Positions 43,501 through 51,278 of a stretch of DNA of 64,000 nucleotides are shown in pieces. Source of the stretch: a candidate division KSB1 bacterium (GTDB lineage: Bacteria; Zhuqueibacterota; Zhuqueibacteria; Zhuqueibacterales; Zhuqueibacteraceae). Positions within the stretch are counted from its first letter, which is position 1; every line of letters begins with the position of its first letter. The notes beneath the pieces are model-generated. The model saw nothing but the letters and a program-made list of their open reading frames with translations, did no database searches and was not told the origin of the DNA. The translations under genes and the position numbers were made by a program. Location: NCBI GenBank assembly GCA_034506175.1, contig JAPDQB010000006.1:93112-157111 (forward strand), read 5' to 3'.

Positions 43501-43612
43501 TTTGATAGCGCACGCCTTGCTGAAAGTAAGGCCGTTGGGCCGATGCGGTTTGGCTGCTGCTGACAAAAGGAACGAATAGAATGAAGATAAAAACCAAAAT
43601 CCGTTTTTTCAT
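40589..43612 (-). CDS. M1 peptidase homologue without zinc site, fused to a beta-barrel
   Basis: Exported protein of 1007 aa. A signal peptide ends TASAQ. Residues about 30-640 follow the M1 aminopeptidase layout, including FVHWFPRLAVYDRNGWN and the late DWFFKQWLHQ motif. The HExxH-x18-E site is lost: by alignment of the flanking GLVGSN and ESWM motifs, positions 378-382 read FAFAR and residue 401 is Asn, so His, Glu, His and Glu are all replaced. The last 350 residues are alternating beta strands ending in a barrel-like C-terminus (QYRWYFALGRGL). It is probably an outer-membrane anchored pseudoenzyme that binds rather than cuts peptides. It follows the MFS gene by four bases. Confidence 0.85.
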   Translation of the reverse strand: MKKRILVFIFILFVPFVSSSQTASAQRPYFQQGVRYQIEAEFDTTNKTLNGHLVLSYKNNSPDTLARIYLQVPANAFLDEENTAVREMRRFQRGSVRVIQEADYPLTILSVQFHAIGRETEFPLRAFNFHDTILDLPLPVRLPPGDSLSLSLNYTQDYKKVFEHKPTNERRNRRRAAARTPDEIQIDFVHWFPRLAVYDRNGWNAEPFHFLMDAQSVYSEFAAIDATITVPGNFIVVGSGDLVEGDPGWNVVTIDTTVTGKKFSAWQDSVRQVLQKSGTRKVRFRAAPAQNFIWSLSPALVRTTFSSHYPVNIFARGEGQRAFAKSIAENLEGVQRYLKNSAGEYPFSQLDIVQSARREISQPPMILLEDAEAFNLIFAFARLYFPGLVGSNGVTESWMANGLALFFAKDFSEQKHGKMGYDADSVRKDLGVFARLYPLPSINDLMRNFTRLYMNSGQNEPIANAIHQYKDPPGMFFNSFVKADLLYEMLRYVVGDSTFNAILRRYYHEWKFKHASEADFIEICEQTSGQELDWFFKQWLHQTPTVDYQKGGVTKKQNADGAWVTEVEIKRKGDGIMPVEVELERGDGQKEVKRWDGKNETGKVVFETPEKPGRIVVDPNDQIMDANLLNNGRRRLELKPDLPFMRYIFMPGDAYVVLWKPDLGYNRVDGFRLGVQTRTSYRAFYNNVTLQLAYAFLSQELDGTIGYSHPLRRKNLRNRYAIFARKIEGRFEADGRLQFQALRSLSSTTSAEWQVGLNYSDLLDEQYTFRSLANDTGTVKVQEWEDRKILSVYLQAEAQFNRGRLAGETQWRIESALPSSESRFTKISGQAMTRYRLPGMWMLLQGNAGTSFGPDRLPLQDLFHGEGAEARTRFRHDKLKTFGEWTGSAHRLVTGGGHLRGYSGTPLLAEKFASLNVSLGPNFAVAGFSPFIFYGTGAFWPTRDASSYTRSDAGFALNFGGSPMRVFGARLLADFSFRLYFPVWLSHPLPGEKRQQYRWYFALGRGL

Positions 43613-43616
43613 TTTT

Positions 43617-44870
43617 TTATCCGTTTTGAGTTAACGCCTCTCCTTTTTTAACGCCCCACATAAAAGCAAATGCAATGCCGACGGCGATGGCGCCGTACAA
43701 GAAGGCGACGCGATAATCGTTGTGGAAAATCGCAATCGTCTTTCCCGCCAAAACCGGCCCGGCGATGGCGGAAGATTGGGAAGCGAGGTAGTACAAGCCG
43801 GTGTAAGCGCCGAGGCGTTTCTGCGGCGCGCTGTCGATGACCATCGGCAATGAATTGACCAAAATCAACGACCATGCCACGCCGGCGAGTGAGAGCAAAA
43901 TTCGCGCTTGCCACGCACTGTGTACGAAATAGCCACAGGTGAGCAACAACGCAAACGCCGCGATGCCGGCCTGAATCGTGCGTTTGCGACCCAAGCGCGC
44001 GCCCATCAAACCGCCCGGCACGGAAAACACAATGATGCTCAAGGCAAAAAACGCCAACAGCGAGGTGGCCTCACCGCTGTCGATTTTCAAAACATTCACC
44101 GCAAAGGAAGTGAAGAAAACTTCGAGTGCGTTGAAACTGAGGAACCAGAAAAAAATCGCGGCCAACAAACGCAGCGCCGAACGGTCGCGGTCGAAAATGA
44201 CAAGGCGCAGGCTGTCCCAAAGTTTCAACTCTGGCTCGCCCGGTTCGAGTTTTTCCGCTTGCGGTTCGTGGATGAAGATCAACACCACGGCGCAGGCCAG
44301 CAGCATCAGCACGCCGCCAAAGTAAAACGGCGCGGCGGCGGAGATTTTGAACAACGCCCCGCCGGCCACTGCCGCCAAAATGCCGCCGATGCCGCCCATC
44401 AAATTGATCACGCCATTGGCCTGCGAACGTTGCGGCGAGGGCGTGATGTCCGGCATCAGCGCGATCACCGGCGTGCGAAAAAGATCCATGCTCAGCAGCA
44501 TGAGGATGATCGCCGCCATAAACACGCCGAGATGATTTCCCAGCGCGTGAGGAATGGCGATGAAACTGATCATCGCCAGCGGCGCGCCGGCGGCGATGAA
44601 TGGCTTGCGGCGACCCCATGAAGTGCGCAGGCGATCCGACCACGCGCCGACGTAAGGCAAAATGAACAATGCGGCAAGATTGTCCAACGTCATGATGAAT
44701 CCGGTCAACGTCGTGCCGAGTCCGAAGCCGGTTACGCCGGCGCTGGCCGAGAAATCCGGGCGCCCGGCTTGCAGAAAAATCGGAACGTAGGCGTTGTAAA
44801 TGCCCCACAACAGCGAGATGCCCAGGAAACCGAACCCGAGCAGGATGAGTCGAAGATGGGAAAATTGCAT
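43617..44870 (-). CDS. MFS transporter (SLC45/GPH-like)
   Basis: Twelve-helix major facilitator of 417 aa. The loop motif GAWSDRLRTSWGRRKPFIAAG between helices 2 and 3 (quoted in part as DRLRTSWGRRKPF) is typical of SLC45 and sugar:cation symporter relatives. A second GARLGRKRT motif occurs in the C-terminal half. Sugar or glycoside uptake is the likely role; the substrate cannot be deduced. It is divergent from the TetR gene across a 203-base control region and sits four bases before the M1-like gene, with which it is probably cotranscribed. Confidence 0.85.
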   Translation of the reverse strand: MQFSHLRLILLGFGFLGISLLWGIYNAYVPIFLQAGRPDFSASAGVTGFGLGTTLTGFIMTLDNLAALFILPYVGAWSDRLRTSWGRRKPFIAAGAPLAMISFIAIPHALGNHLGVFMAAIILMLLSMDLFRTPVIALMPDITPSPQRSQANGVINLMGGIGGILAAVAGGALFKISAAAPFYFGGVLMLLACAVVLIFIHEPQAEKLEPGEPELKLWDSLRLVIFDRDRSALRLLAAIFFWFLSFNALEVFFTSFAVNVLKIDSGEATSLLAFFALSIIVFSVPGGLMGARLGRKRTIQAGIAAFALLLTCGYFVHSAWQARILLSLAGVAWSLILVNSLPMVIDSAPQKRLGAYTGLYYLASQSSAIAGPVLAGKTIAIFHNDYRVAFLYGAIAVGIAFAFMWGVKKGEALTQNG

Positions 44871-44926
44871 TCAGCCTCCGTGTGAAACCTCGTTCGCCAG
44901 TCGCGTGTAAATTTTTCAAAAAACCC

Positions 44927-44983
44927 TTGACAATGAAGATGACAAGGCGTATTTTGGAAACGAAAGTTTAGATCAGCGTTTCC
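44927..44983 (+). promoter_or_regulatory. tetR promoter and operator
   Basis: TTGACA (44927-44932) and TATTTT (44950-44955) with a 17-base spacer. Immediately downstream, GGAAACG (44956-44962) faces CGTTTCC (44977-44983) across 14 bases, covering the expected transcript start. The site suits autorepression by the TetR protein encoded next. Confidence 0.6.
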
Positions 44984-45031
44984 ACAATAATACTACCACA
45001 GGTCAATGATGGCCTTTTATCTTTAATATAT

Positions 45032-45059
45032 GGAAACCAACAAAATAATTATTGTTTCC
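45032..45059 (+). promoter_or_regulatory. Second GGAAAC/GTTTCC inverted repeat
   Basis: GGAAAC (45032-45037) and GTTTCC (45054-45059) repeat the half-sites found at the tetR promoter, 15 bases upstream of the start codon. GTTTCCACA occurs in both sites. It is likely a second binding site of the same regulator. Confidence 0.45.
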
Positions 45060-45073
45060 ACAGTTTGAATTTC

Positions 45074-45709
45074 ATGAACGAAGAAGATCGCGAAATCCGC
45101 GAGCGGATTTTGCTGAAAGTCAAGGAAAAATTCGCGGCCGTTGGCTACGGCAAAACCTCGATGGACGATGTCGCCGGCGAGCTGGGCATGAGCAAAAAGA
45201 CGCTCTACAAGTTTTTCCCGACCAAGCTCAAGCTGGCGGAAATGCTGGTGGAGCACGTTCTGGCCGAGGTCAACCGCCGCTGCGACGCCATCCTGGCCAG
45301 CCCGCTGCCTGCCGTCGAGAAACTGCTTCGCATCGTGCAGATGATCACCGAGCAGCAGCAGCGTTTTGTCACGAAAACGTTGCTGGAAAGCTTGCGCAGC
45401 CAGTTGCCGCATCTCTGGCGGCGCATCGAAGCCTTTCGCCGCGAGCGCATGCGCAAGAATCTGGAAGTCATTCTCGAACAAGGCAAGCGCGATGGCACGG
45501 TTCGCGCCGATTTCAACCGCGAGATGTTTTTTCATTTTCTGATCGGCGCGATCGACGAAGGCATCAATCCCGGGGTTTTGATTCATTCTTCCTGCTCGAT
45601 GCACGACGCGCTTTCGGCGCTGATCGATATTTTCATGAACGGCGCCTTGACGCCAAAAGGCCGCGGGCAGTATCAAAAACTCAGAGCCGCGAACCTCTCG
45701 TTAAAATAA
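45074..45709 (+). CDS. TetR-family transcriptional regulator
   Basis: Repressor of about 211 aa. The N-terminal helix-turn-helix reads FAAVGYGKTSMDDVAGELG followed by MSKKTLYKFFPTK, typical of TetR/AcrR proteins. The C-terminal ligand-binding part is helical and variable. The ATG at 45074 is preferred over a TTG at 45065. It heads the TolC/HlyD/ABC exporter operon that follows, and inverted repeats lie in its own leader. This mirrors E. coli, where the TetR protein CecR controls ybhGFSR. The inducing compound is unknown. Confidence 0.92.
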   Translation: MNEEDREIRERILLKVKEKFAAVGYGKTSMDDVAGELGMSKKTLYKFFPTKLKLAEMLVEHVLAEVNRRCDAILASPLPAVEKLLRIVQMITEQQQRFVTKTLLESLRSQLPHLWRRIEAFRRERMRKNLEVILEQGKRDGTVRADFNREMFFHFLIGAIDEGINPGVLIHSSCSMHDALSALIDIFMNGALTPKGRGQYQKLRAANLSLK

Positions 45710-45800
45710 GCAACGGAGTTTTTAAAATTTGCAACGAAAAGGGAGCTGCAACAAAAAAGCCTTTTAAAATTCCATTTCTTTCATTGCGGTTCCTGTTTTG

Positions 45801-45883
45801 TTGCAAGCTATACTCGGTAAGGCTAAAATTGTAATGCAACATTCATGTTGCGCACATTGTTTCTTCTCAACATAAATGTTGAG
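45801..45883 (+). promoter_or_regulatory. Export-operon promoter with tandem palindromic operators
   Basis: TTGCAA (45801-45806) and TAAAAT (45824-45829) have a 17-base spacer. Just downstream are two perfect dyads sharing a CAACAT-NN-ATGTTG core: 45836-45851 (GCAACATTCATGTTGC) and 45866-45883 (CTCAACATAAATGTTGAG). Their centres are 31 bases apart, about three helical turns. They are good operator candidates for a dimeric repressor controlling the export operon, and would also form hairpins in the mRNA leader. Confidence 0.65.
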
Positions 45884-45955
45884 TTACGTGGCCCGACACT
45901 CCAAAACCAAACCTTAACGAGTATATCTTCGCGGCAAAATCATGGATTAAATAAA

Positions 45956-47287
45956 ATGAAAAAGTATTTACTGTTTCTTTTTCTGCCGTTTGTTGCCGGT
46001 GTAAGCCGCGCGCAAACGCCGCTCGAACTCGAGGAAGCGTTGCGCCTCGCCCGGCAGAATAATCTACAACTTCACAAGCAACAACAAAAGCAAAAAATCG
46101 CCGAATTGGAAGCGGCGATCAAGCGCAGCCAGCGCCTGCCTTCGCTCGATTTCAGTGCGATGGCTTCTTATACCGACGAAATCGCCAAGCTCGATATTCC
46201 CATTGACAAATTTGGTTTGCCGCTGCCGCCCAATTTCGTGCAGCCTCGCGTCGAGCTTGGCGGGCATGATCGAACGGATATCGCGCTCGGCGTGCGCCAG
46301 CCGATTTTCACCGGCGCGAAGTTGCGCACGCAAGTCGAGCTGGCACAAAACGCGCTGGAAGCCGAACAAACGCGATTGGCGCTGTTGCAGCAGCAAACCG
46401 CCTATCAAGTTCATTTGCTTTTCTATCAAGCCCAAAGCTTGAAGAAAGAACGCCGGATTCAAGAAGCGAGTCTGACCCGACTCGAGGCGCAGCTCCGGCA
46501 AGCGCGAAGCCTGTTCGGCGCGGCGCAGGTGATGGCGCATGATACGCTGCAAGTTTACAATCAAACGCTGCAGCTCAAAATCCAAATGGATCAAAATCAG
46601 CGCGATCAACGTCTCGTTGATTTACAAATGTATCGCCTGCTGGATTTGCCGGAAGCCCGGCCAATTGCTGAAACGGAGTTATCCAAGCCGCCGGTGTTTC
46701 GCGCGCCACTCGACAGTCTCAAGCGCAAGGCGATGCAGCTTCGCCCGGAATTAAACGGGGTGCGGCTCGGCCAACGCCGCGCTCAGCTCAATCGCAAACT
46801 GGCCAAAGCGGCTTATTTTCCCGATGTCGGCGCCGAGGTGAAATATCATTACGGCAAGCCCGGCCTCAATCAAGTCACCAATGAGTGGATGGATTATGCG
46901 ACGGTCGGCGTGAGCTTGCAGTGGAATTTGTGGCGCTGGCAGCAGGATCGCCGTCGCGTCGAAGCGGCGGAAGTCGAGCGGAATCGCTTGACGCTCGAAG
47001 AACGCGAATGGCTTCGCGCGATCGATTTCGAAGTCGAGCGCAGTTGGGAAGAGGCCGGGTTTGCGGTGAAACAAATTGAATTGGCCGAACGCTTGCTCGC
47101 GCAGCAACAGGAACGTTACCGCATCGTGAGCACACAGCAACGCGAGGGCGTGGCGACGACCAATGACGTGATCGTCGCTGAAGCGGATTTGACGCAAGCC
47201 GAGCTGCAGTTGCAACGCGCGGTGATTCAATATTATTTAGCGCAAAGCGGAATTTTGCTGGCAACCGGAACGATAGGTTCGTCGTGA
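45956..47287 (+). CDS. TolC-family outer-membrane efflux protein
   Basis: Outer-membrane channel of about 443 aa. The signal peptide MKKYLLFLFLPFVAGVSRAQ starts at the ATG at 45956; the open frame to 45845 crosses the operator dyads and is not expected to be translated. Two long helical OEP repeats are visible (PLELEEALRLARQNNLQLHK and the later ERYRIVSTQQREGVATTNDV), with barrel strands between. It is the exit duct for the HlyD/ABC exporter encoded next. It begins the operon under the palindromic operator. Confidence 0.92.
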   Translation: MKKYLLFLFLPFVAGVSRAQTPLELEEALRLARQNNLQLHKQQQKQKIAELEAAIKRSQRLPSLDFSAMASYTDEIAKLDIPIDKFGLPLPPNFVQPRVELGGHDRTDIALGVRQPIFTGAKLRTQVELAQNALEAEQTRLALLQQQTAYQVHLLFYQAQSLKKERRIQEASLTRLEAQLRQARSLFGAAQVMAHDTLQVYNQTLQLKIQMDQNQRDQRLVDLQMYRLLDLPEARPIAETELSKPPVFRAPLDSLKRKAMQLRPELNGVRLGQRRAQLNRKLAKAAYFPDVGAEVKYHYGKPGLNQVTNEWMDYATVGVSLQWNLWRWQQDRRRVEAAEVERNRLTLEEREWLRAIDFEVERSWEEAGFAVKQIELAERLLAQQQERYRIVSTQQREGVATTNDVIVAEADLTQAELQLQRAVIQYYLAQSGILLATGTIGSS

Positions 47288-47387
47288 TGCCTCAAGGCAT
47301 TTTCGCTCAGTGAACGCCCGACGCCCGAAGGCGTAACGACGAACACATTTTCGTGGCGATCCGTTTGCATCTCAAGGCGGCTCTTGT

Positions 47388-47420
47388 AAACAAAAAAGAC
47401 TCCTGCGGAATGACAAATTC
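47388..47420 (+). repeat. AACAAAAAAGACTCCTGCGG repeat, copy 2
   Basis: AAACAAAAAAGACTCCTGCG then GAATGACAAATTC, upstream of the HlyD-like gene. It is the same family as 27173-27205 and 61575-61610. The preceding bases hold short GCCTCAAGGC and GCCCGAAGGCG dyads. Confidence 0.6.
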
Positions 47421-47464
47421 TTTGACCATGGTAAACGCCATAAACCTATAAATCGGAGCAAGCG

Positions 47465-48364
47465 ATGCGATCAATTGCAAAGATTTTTTTGCTCGCGTTT
47501 TTGATCTTGGCGGGCTGTGAGGAAAAAAATAATTCCACATTTCAAGCCAGCGCCATCATTGAAGGCACGGCCATCAAAGTGGCGGCTCAAACCGGCGGCT
47601 ATTTGCTGCATGTGAATGTTGAGGAAGGCGAGCAGGTCGAGGCCGGTGATACGCTGGCGGTGATTGATGCGGAAAAATTGGGTTATCAGCTCGCGCAAAT
47701 TCAAGCCAGTCTCGACGAGCTGAATGTGCAGCATCGCCTGGCGATGACCAATCTCCGTCGCGCGCAGGAGGATTACGATTACGCCAAAATCAAATACGAG
47801 CGTTATCGCGATCTCTTCGAGAAAAATGCGGCGTCGCAGCAGACGCTCGATGATTTAAAAATTGTTTATGACCGTGCGACAACGGCGCTGGAATCGGCCA
47901 AACAGAGTTTGCAAGCGCTTGCCAGCAAGGAAAAAGGCCTGGCCGCGCAGGCCAAACTGTTGCAGCGCCAGATCAACGACGCAATGGTGAGGGCGCCGAT
48001 CAGCGGCACGATTACGACGAGGTTTTTTGACGCCGGCGAAACGATTCCGCCCAACGCGCCGATTGCCGAAATCATCGATCTGGCGAAGATGTGGACGAAA
48101 GTTTATGTCTCGGAAACGTATTTGCCGCGCATCAAAATCGGCCAAACTGCGCAGGTGAAAATTGACGGAACGAATCAAACGCTCGCCGGGACGGTAACGT
48201 GGATCAGCTCGAAAGCCGAATTTACGCCGAAAAATATTCTGACGCCGGAAAGCCGCACCGCGCTGGTCTACGCGGTGAAAATCAGCATTGAGAATCCCGA
48301 TCGCATTTTGAAGCACGGCATGCCGGTTACGATTGCGCTACACTCAACGACAACTTCAAATTGA
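47465..48364 (+). CDS. HlyD-family periplasmic adaptor lipoprotein
   Basis: Membrane-fusion adaptor of 299 aa. A lipobox LILAGCEE indicates an inner-membrane lipoprotein. A lipoyl half-motif (GGYLLHVNVEEGEQVEAGDT), a helical hairpin (about 85-165), the second half-lipoyl (VRAPISGTITTRFFDAGETI) and a beta-barrel region (VKIDGTNQTLAGTV) follow in the usual order. It corresponds to YbhG of the YbhGFSR exporter and should link the ABC subunits to TolC. Confidence 0.92.
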   Translation: MRSIAKIFLLAFLILAGCEEKNNSTFQASAIIEGTAIKVAAQTGGYLLHVNVEEGEQVEAGDTLAVIDAEKLGYQLAQIQASLDELNVQHRLAMTNLRRAQEDYDYAKIKYERYRDLFEKNAASQQTLDDLKIVYDRATTALESAKQSLQALASKEKGLAAQAKLLQRQINDAMVRAPISGTITTRFFDAGETIPPNAPIAEIIDLAKMWTKVYVSETYLPRIKIGQTAQVKIDGTNQTLAGTVTWISSKAEFTPKNILTPESRTALVYAVKISIENPDRILKHGMPVTIALHSTTTSN

Positions 48365-48398
48365 AAATTTTAAATTGAAAATTTACAATTTAAAATTT
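48365..48398. repeat. AT-rich inverted repeat before the first ATPase
   Basis: Perfect 13-base arms, AAATTTTAAATTG and CAATTTAAAATTT, with an 8-base loop, ending eight bases before the ATG at 48407. It is nearly the same element as at 22102-22143 and replaces any ribosome site. Confidence 0.75.
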
Positions 48399-48406
48399 TT
48401 AAAATT

Positions 48407-49336
48407 ATGCCAGACATCATCACCATAGAAAACTTCAGCAAAAGTTACGGAAAAATTCAAGCCGTCGACCAACTCTCGCTGAAAATTGCGGCTGGCGAGC
48501 TGTTCGGTTTGATTGGGCCGGACGGCGCGGGAAAAACGACCACGATGCGGACGCTGTGCACGCTGCTGCCGCTGGAAGAAGGCCACATGCACATTGCCGG
48601 TTTCGACGTTCACCGAGATGTCGCGTCGATTCGGAACATTCTCGGTTACATGCCGCAACGCTTTTCGCTTTATCCCGATCTTTCAGTGGCGCAAAACCTG
48701 ATGTTCTTTGCCGATTTGTTCGGCGTGCCGAAGTTGGAAAAAGAAAAACGGCTGAAACAGCTTTATCATTTCAGCAAGCTCGAGCCGTTCAAGAATCGTT
48801 TGGCAAAACAGCTTTCCGGCGGCATGAAGCAAAAGCTGGCGCTGTCGTGCACGCTGATTCACACCCCGAAAGTTTTGATTCTCGACGAGCCGACCACCGG
48901 CGTCGATCCGGTGTCGCGGCGCGAGTTTTGGCAAATTCTCCGGCAGTTGAGCGAGGAGGGCGTGACGATTCTGGTTTCGACACCGTACATGGACGAGGCC
49001 TTGCTCTGCCATCGCGTGGCGTTCATGCACAAAGGCAAAGTGCTGGCGCTGGACGACCCGCGTTTGATCACGAAACATTTCCCGCATGCGCTTTATGAAG
49101 TGGCCACGCCGGCGCCGCAGCTTTTAGCGGCCTATTTTGCCAGGGAAATCCACAGCCAATCGGCGCAAGTGTTCGGCGACCGCCTGCACGTGAGCTTCGC
49201 AGCGCCGCTTTCGAATGAGATGATCGCACAAATCATCAGAAGCGCGCCGCAGCCGATCAGCGACATGAGGCGGATTGAGCCCGGCATTGAAGACACGTTC
49301 ATGGAACTGATGAAAACAAATGCGCCGTCGCATTAA
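48407..49336 (+). CDS. ABC transporter ATPase, YbhF N-terminal half-like
   Basis: Cytoplasmic ATPase of 309 aa with Walker A GPDGAGKTTT, signature LSGGMKQKLAL and Walker B VLILDEPTTGVDP intact. In E. coli YbhF two ATPase domains are fused in one chain; here they are separate genes, and this one matches the first domain (the PDGAGKTT form of Walker A is characteristic). A C-terminal extension of about 80 residues follows the ATPase core. It acts with the ATPase and permeases downstream. Confidence 0.92.
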   Translation: MPDIITIENFSKSYGKIQAVDQLSLKIAAGELFGLIGPDGAGKTTTMRTLCTLLPLEEGHMHIAGFDVHRDVASIRNILGYMPQRFSLYPDLSVAQNLMFFADLFGVPKLEKEKRLKQLYHFSKLEPFKNRLAKQLSGGMKQKLALSCTLIHTPKVLILDEPTTGVDPVSRREFWQILRQLSEEGVTILVSTPYMDEALLCHRVAFMHKGKVLALDDPRLITKHFPHALYEVATPAPQLLAAYFAREIHSQSAQVFGDRLHVSFAAPLSNEMIAQIIRSAPQPISDMRRIEPGIEDTFMELMKTNAPSH

Positions 49337-49350
49337 CCAATCTTAACCAC

Positions 49351-50076
49351 ATGCCCGACTACGCCGTTCAAACTCAAAACCTCGGCAAGCGCTTTGGAAA
49401 ATTCGAAGCGGTGAAAAATCTCAATCTCGCCGTCAACGCCGGCGAAATTTTTGGTTTTCTTGGCGCCAATGGCGCCGGCAAGACAACGGCGATTCGCATG
49501 TTGTGCGGCTTGTTGTTGCCCTCGTCCGGTTCCGGCCGTGTTGCCGGATTCGATATTTATGAAGACAACGAAAAAATCAAGCAGCACATCGGCTACATGA
49601 GCCAGAAGTTTTCGCTTTATGAAGATTTGACGCCGGCGGAGAACATCGAATTTTATGGCGGCGTTTACGGCTTGAGACGGCAACACTTGCTCAAGAAACG
49701 CGCCGCGCTGCTGGAGGAATTGGGACTGGCCGCGCAAGCCGACATGACGACGCGTTCGCTGCCGCTGGGATTCAAACAGCGGCTGGCGTTGAGCTGTGCG
49801 CTGCTGCACGATCCGGCGATTGTCTTTCTCGATGAGCCAACCGGCGGCGTCGATCCCGAAGCGCGGCGGAATTTTTGGGATTTGATCCATCAGATGGCGC
49901 AGCAGGGCAGGACGATTTTCGTGACGACGCATTACATGGACGAGGCCGAATATTGCAACCGGGTGTCGATCATGTATCAAGGTGAGATCATCGCGCTCGG
50001 CTCACCGCAAGAGCTGAAGCGGAAATTCGGCAAAGCCTCGATGCAGGAGGTGTTTATTCATTTGGTCGATCGTTAA
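49351..50076 (+). CDS. ABC transporter ATPase, YbhF C-terminal half-like
   Basis: Second ATPase of the exporter, 241 aa. Walker A GANGAGKTTA and Walker B IVFLDEPTGGVDP are present. The signature is LPLGFKQRLAL instead of LSGGQ, the same deviation seen in the second domain of YbhF. This suggests an asymmetric ATPase pair with one weak composite site. It starts 14 bases after the first ATPase gene. Confidence 0.9.
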   Translation: MPDYAVQTQNLGKRFGKFEAVKNLNLAVNAGEIFGFLGANGAGKTTAIRMLCGLLLPSSGSGRVAGFDIYEDNEKIKQHIGYMSQKFSLYEDLTPAENIEFYGGVYGLRRQHLLKKRAALLEELGLAAQADMTTRSLPLGFKQRLALSCALLHDPAIVFLDEPTGGVDPEARRNFWDLIHQMAQQGRTIFVTTHYMDEAEYCNRVSIMYQGEIIALGSPQELKRKFGKASMQEVFIHLVDR

Positions 50077-50078
50077 GT

Positions 50079-50114
50079 CTCGTACTCATACTCAATAGCG
50101 AGTAAGAGTAAGAG
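50079..50114. repeat. CTCGTACTCATACTC inverted repeat
   Basis: Arms CTCGTACTCATACTC and GAGTAAGAGTAAGAG pair at 13 of 15 positions around a six-base loop. It fills the gap between the second ATPase and first permease genes. Confidence 0.65.
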
Positions 50115-50129
50115 TCGATAGGAGAAAAA

Positions 50130-51230
50130 GTGTCATCCCGCATCATTCCCATCATCCGCAAAGAGTTCATCCACATCCGGCGCGATTTTCGGACACTGAT
50201 CATTATTTTTGTGATGCCGGTGGTCCAGCTATTAATGTTCGGCTATGCCATCAATATGGAAATTCAAAATATTGACCTGGCGGTGATCGATCACTCGAAC
50301 ACGCCGGCAAGTCGCGATCTCGTGCGCGCATTTCAAGGCAGCCGTTTTTTTACGGCAATTGATTTTGATGGCGGCGAATCTGCCATTGAGCAGCTTTTTC
50401 AACAACGCCTGGCAAAAGCGGCGCTGATTATTCCGCCCGATTTTGCGCCGGCGATCAACGGGCCGCTGCCGGTCTCGGTGCAAGTGTTGATCGACGCCGG
50501 CGATTCCAATACGGCGCAGTTGATTCAAAACTATGTCAACGGCGTTCTGCAAATTTACAATGCGGAACGAGGTGTGACCGCGCCGTTCGAGGCGCGCACG
50601 ACGATTCGATACAACCCCAGCCTGAAAAGCGCGTATTTTTTCGTTCCCGGCCTGGTGGCGTTGATTCTCATGATGATCTCGGCGCTGCTCACCAGTCTCA
50701 CGATTGCGCGCGAAAAAGAAACCGGCACGATGGAGCAAATTCTGGTGTCGCCGATTCGCCCGCTTGAAATCATCATCGGCAAAGTGGTGCCGTACATTTT
50801 CCTGGCGTTTGCGGACGGCATTCTGATTTTGCTGGTGGCGCGCTTTTGGTTCAAGGTGCCGGTGACCGGCCATCTCGCCTTGATTTTGTTGGCATGTTTG
50901 CTGTATGTGTGCGTGGCGCTGGCCTTCGGTTTGTTGATTTCCACCCGCGCGCGCACGCAGCAGGTGGCGATGATGGGCGCGTTGATGGGAACGATGCTGC
51001 CGACCGTCATGCTTTCCGGTTTTATTTTTCCGATTGCTTCGATGCCGAAAGTATTGCAGTTTGTGACGTATATCATTCCGGCAAGATATTTTCTCCCGGT
51101 CATTCGCGGCGTGATGTTGAAGGGCAACACGATTTTCCATCTTTGGCTGCCGCTCGGCGTGCTGGTTTTGATGGGAATTGTATTTTTGGCGATCAGCGCG
51201 AAGCGATTCAAGATGAGGCTCGAAGTGTAA
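50130..51230 (+). CDS. ABC-2 type permease 1 (YbhS-like)
   Basis: Inner-membrane permease of 366 aa with a GTG start after GGAGA. One N-terminal helix (LIIIFVMPVVQLLMFGYAI) is followed by a large periplasmic domain (about 50-170) and five C-terminal helices, with the family motif REKETGTMEQILVSPIRPLE. This topology is typical of YhhJ/YbhS/YbhR exporters that pass substrate to an HlyD-TolC duct. Confidence 0.92.
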   Translation: MSSRIIPIIRKEFIHIRRDFRTLIIIFVMPVVQLLMFGYAINMEIQNIDLAVIDHSNTPASRDLVRAFQGSRFFTAIDFDGGESAIEQLFQQRLAKAALIIPPDFAPAINGPLPVSVQVLIDAGDSNTAQLIQNYVNGVLQIYNAERGVTAPFEARTTIRYNPSLKSAYFFVPGLVALILMMISALLTSLTIAREKETGTMEQILVSPIRPLEIIIGKVVPYIFLAFADGILILLVARFWFKVPVTGHLALILLACLLYVCVALAFGLLISTRARTQQVAMMGALMGTMLPTVMLSGFIFPIASMPKVLQFVTYIIPARYFLPVIRGVMLKGNTIFHLWLPLGVLVLMGIVFLAISAKRFKMRLEV

Positions 51231-51233
51231 ATA

Positions 51234-51278
51234 GTCCGAAGTTCGGGGTCCGAAGCCGTTTGACCTCGGACTTCGGAC
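51234..51278. repeat. GTCCGAAGTTCGG inverted repeat
   Basis: Arms GTCCGAAGTTCGGGG (51234-51248) and CCTCGGACTTCGGAC (51264-51278) pair with two mismatches. It lies between the two permease genes. A degenerate relative is at 11751-11805. Confidence 0.7.

Noticed and set aside
47300..47345. GCCCGACGCCCGAAGGCG run as a terminator after tolC
   Set aside because: The dyads are short and no T run follows, and the next genes continue the operon, so it was not called a terminator.
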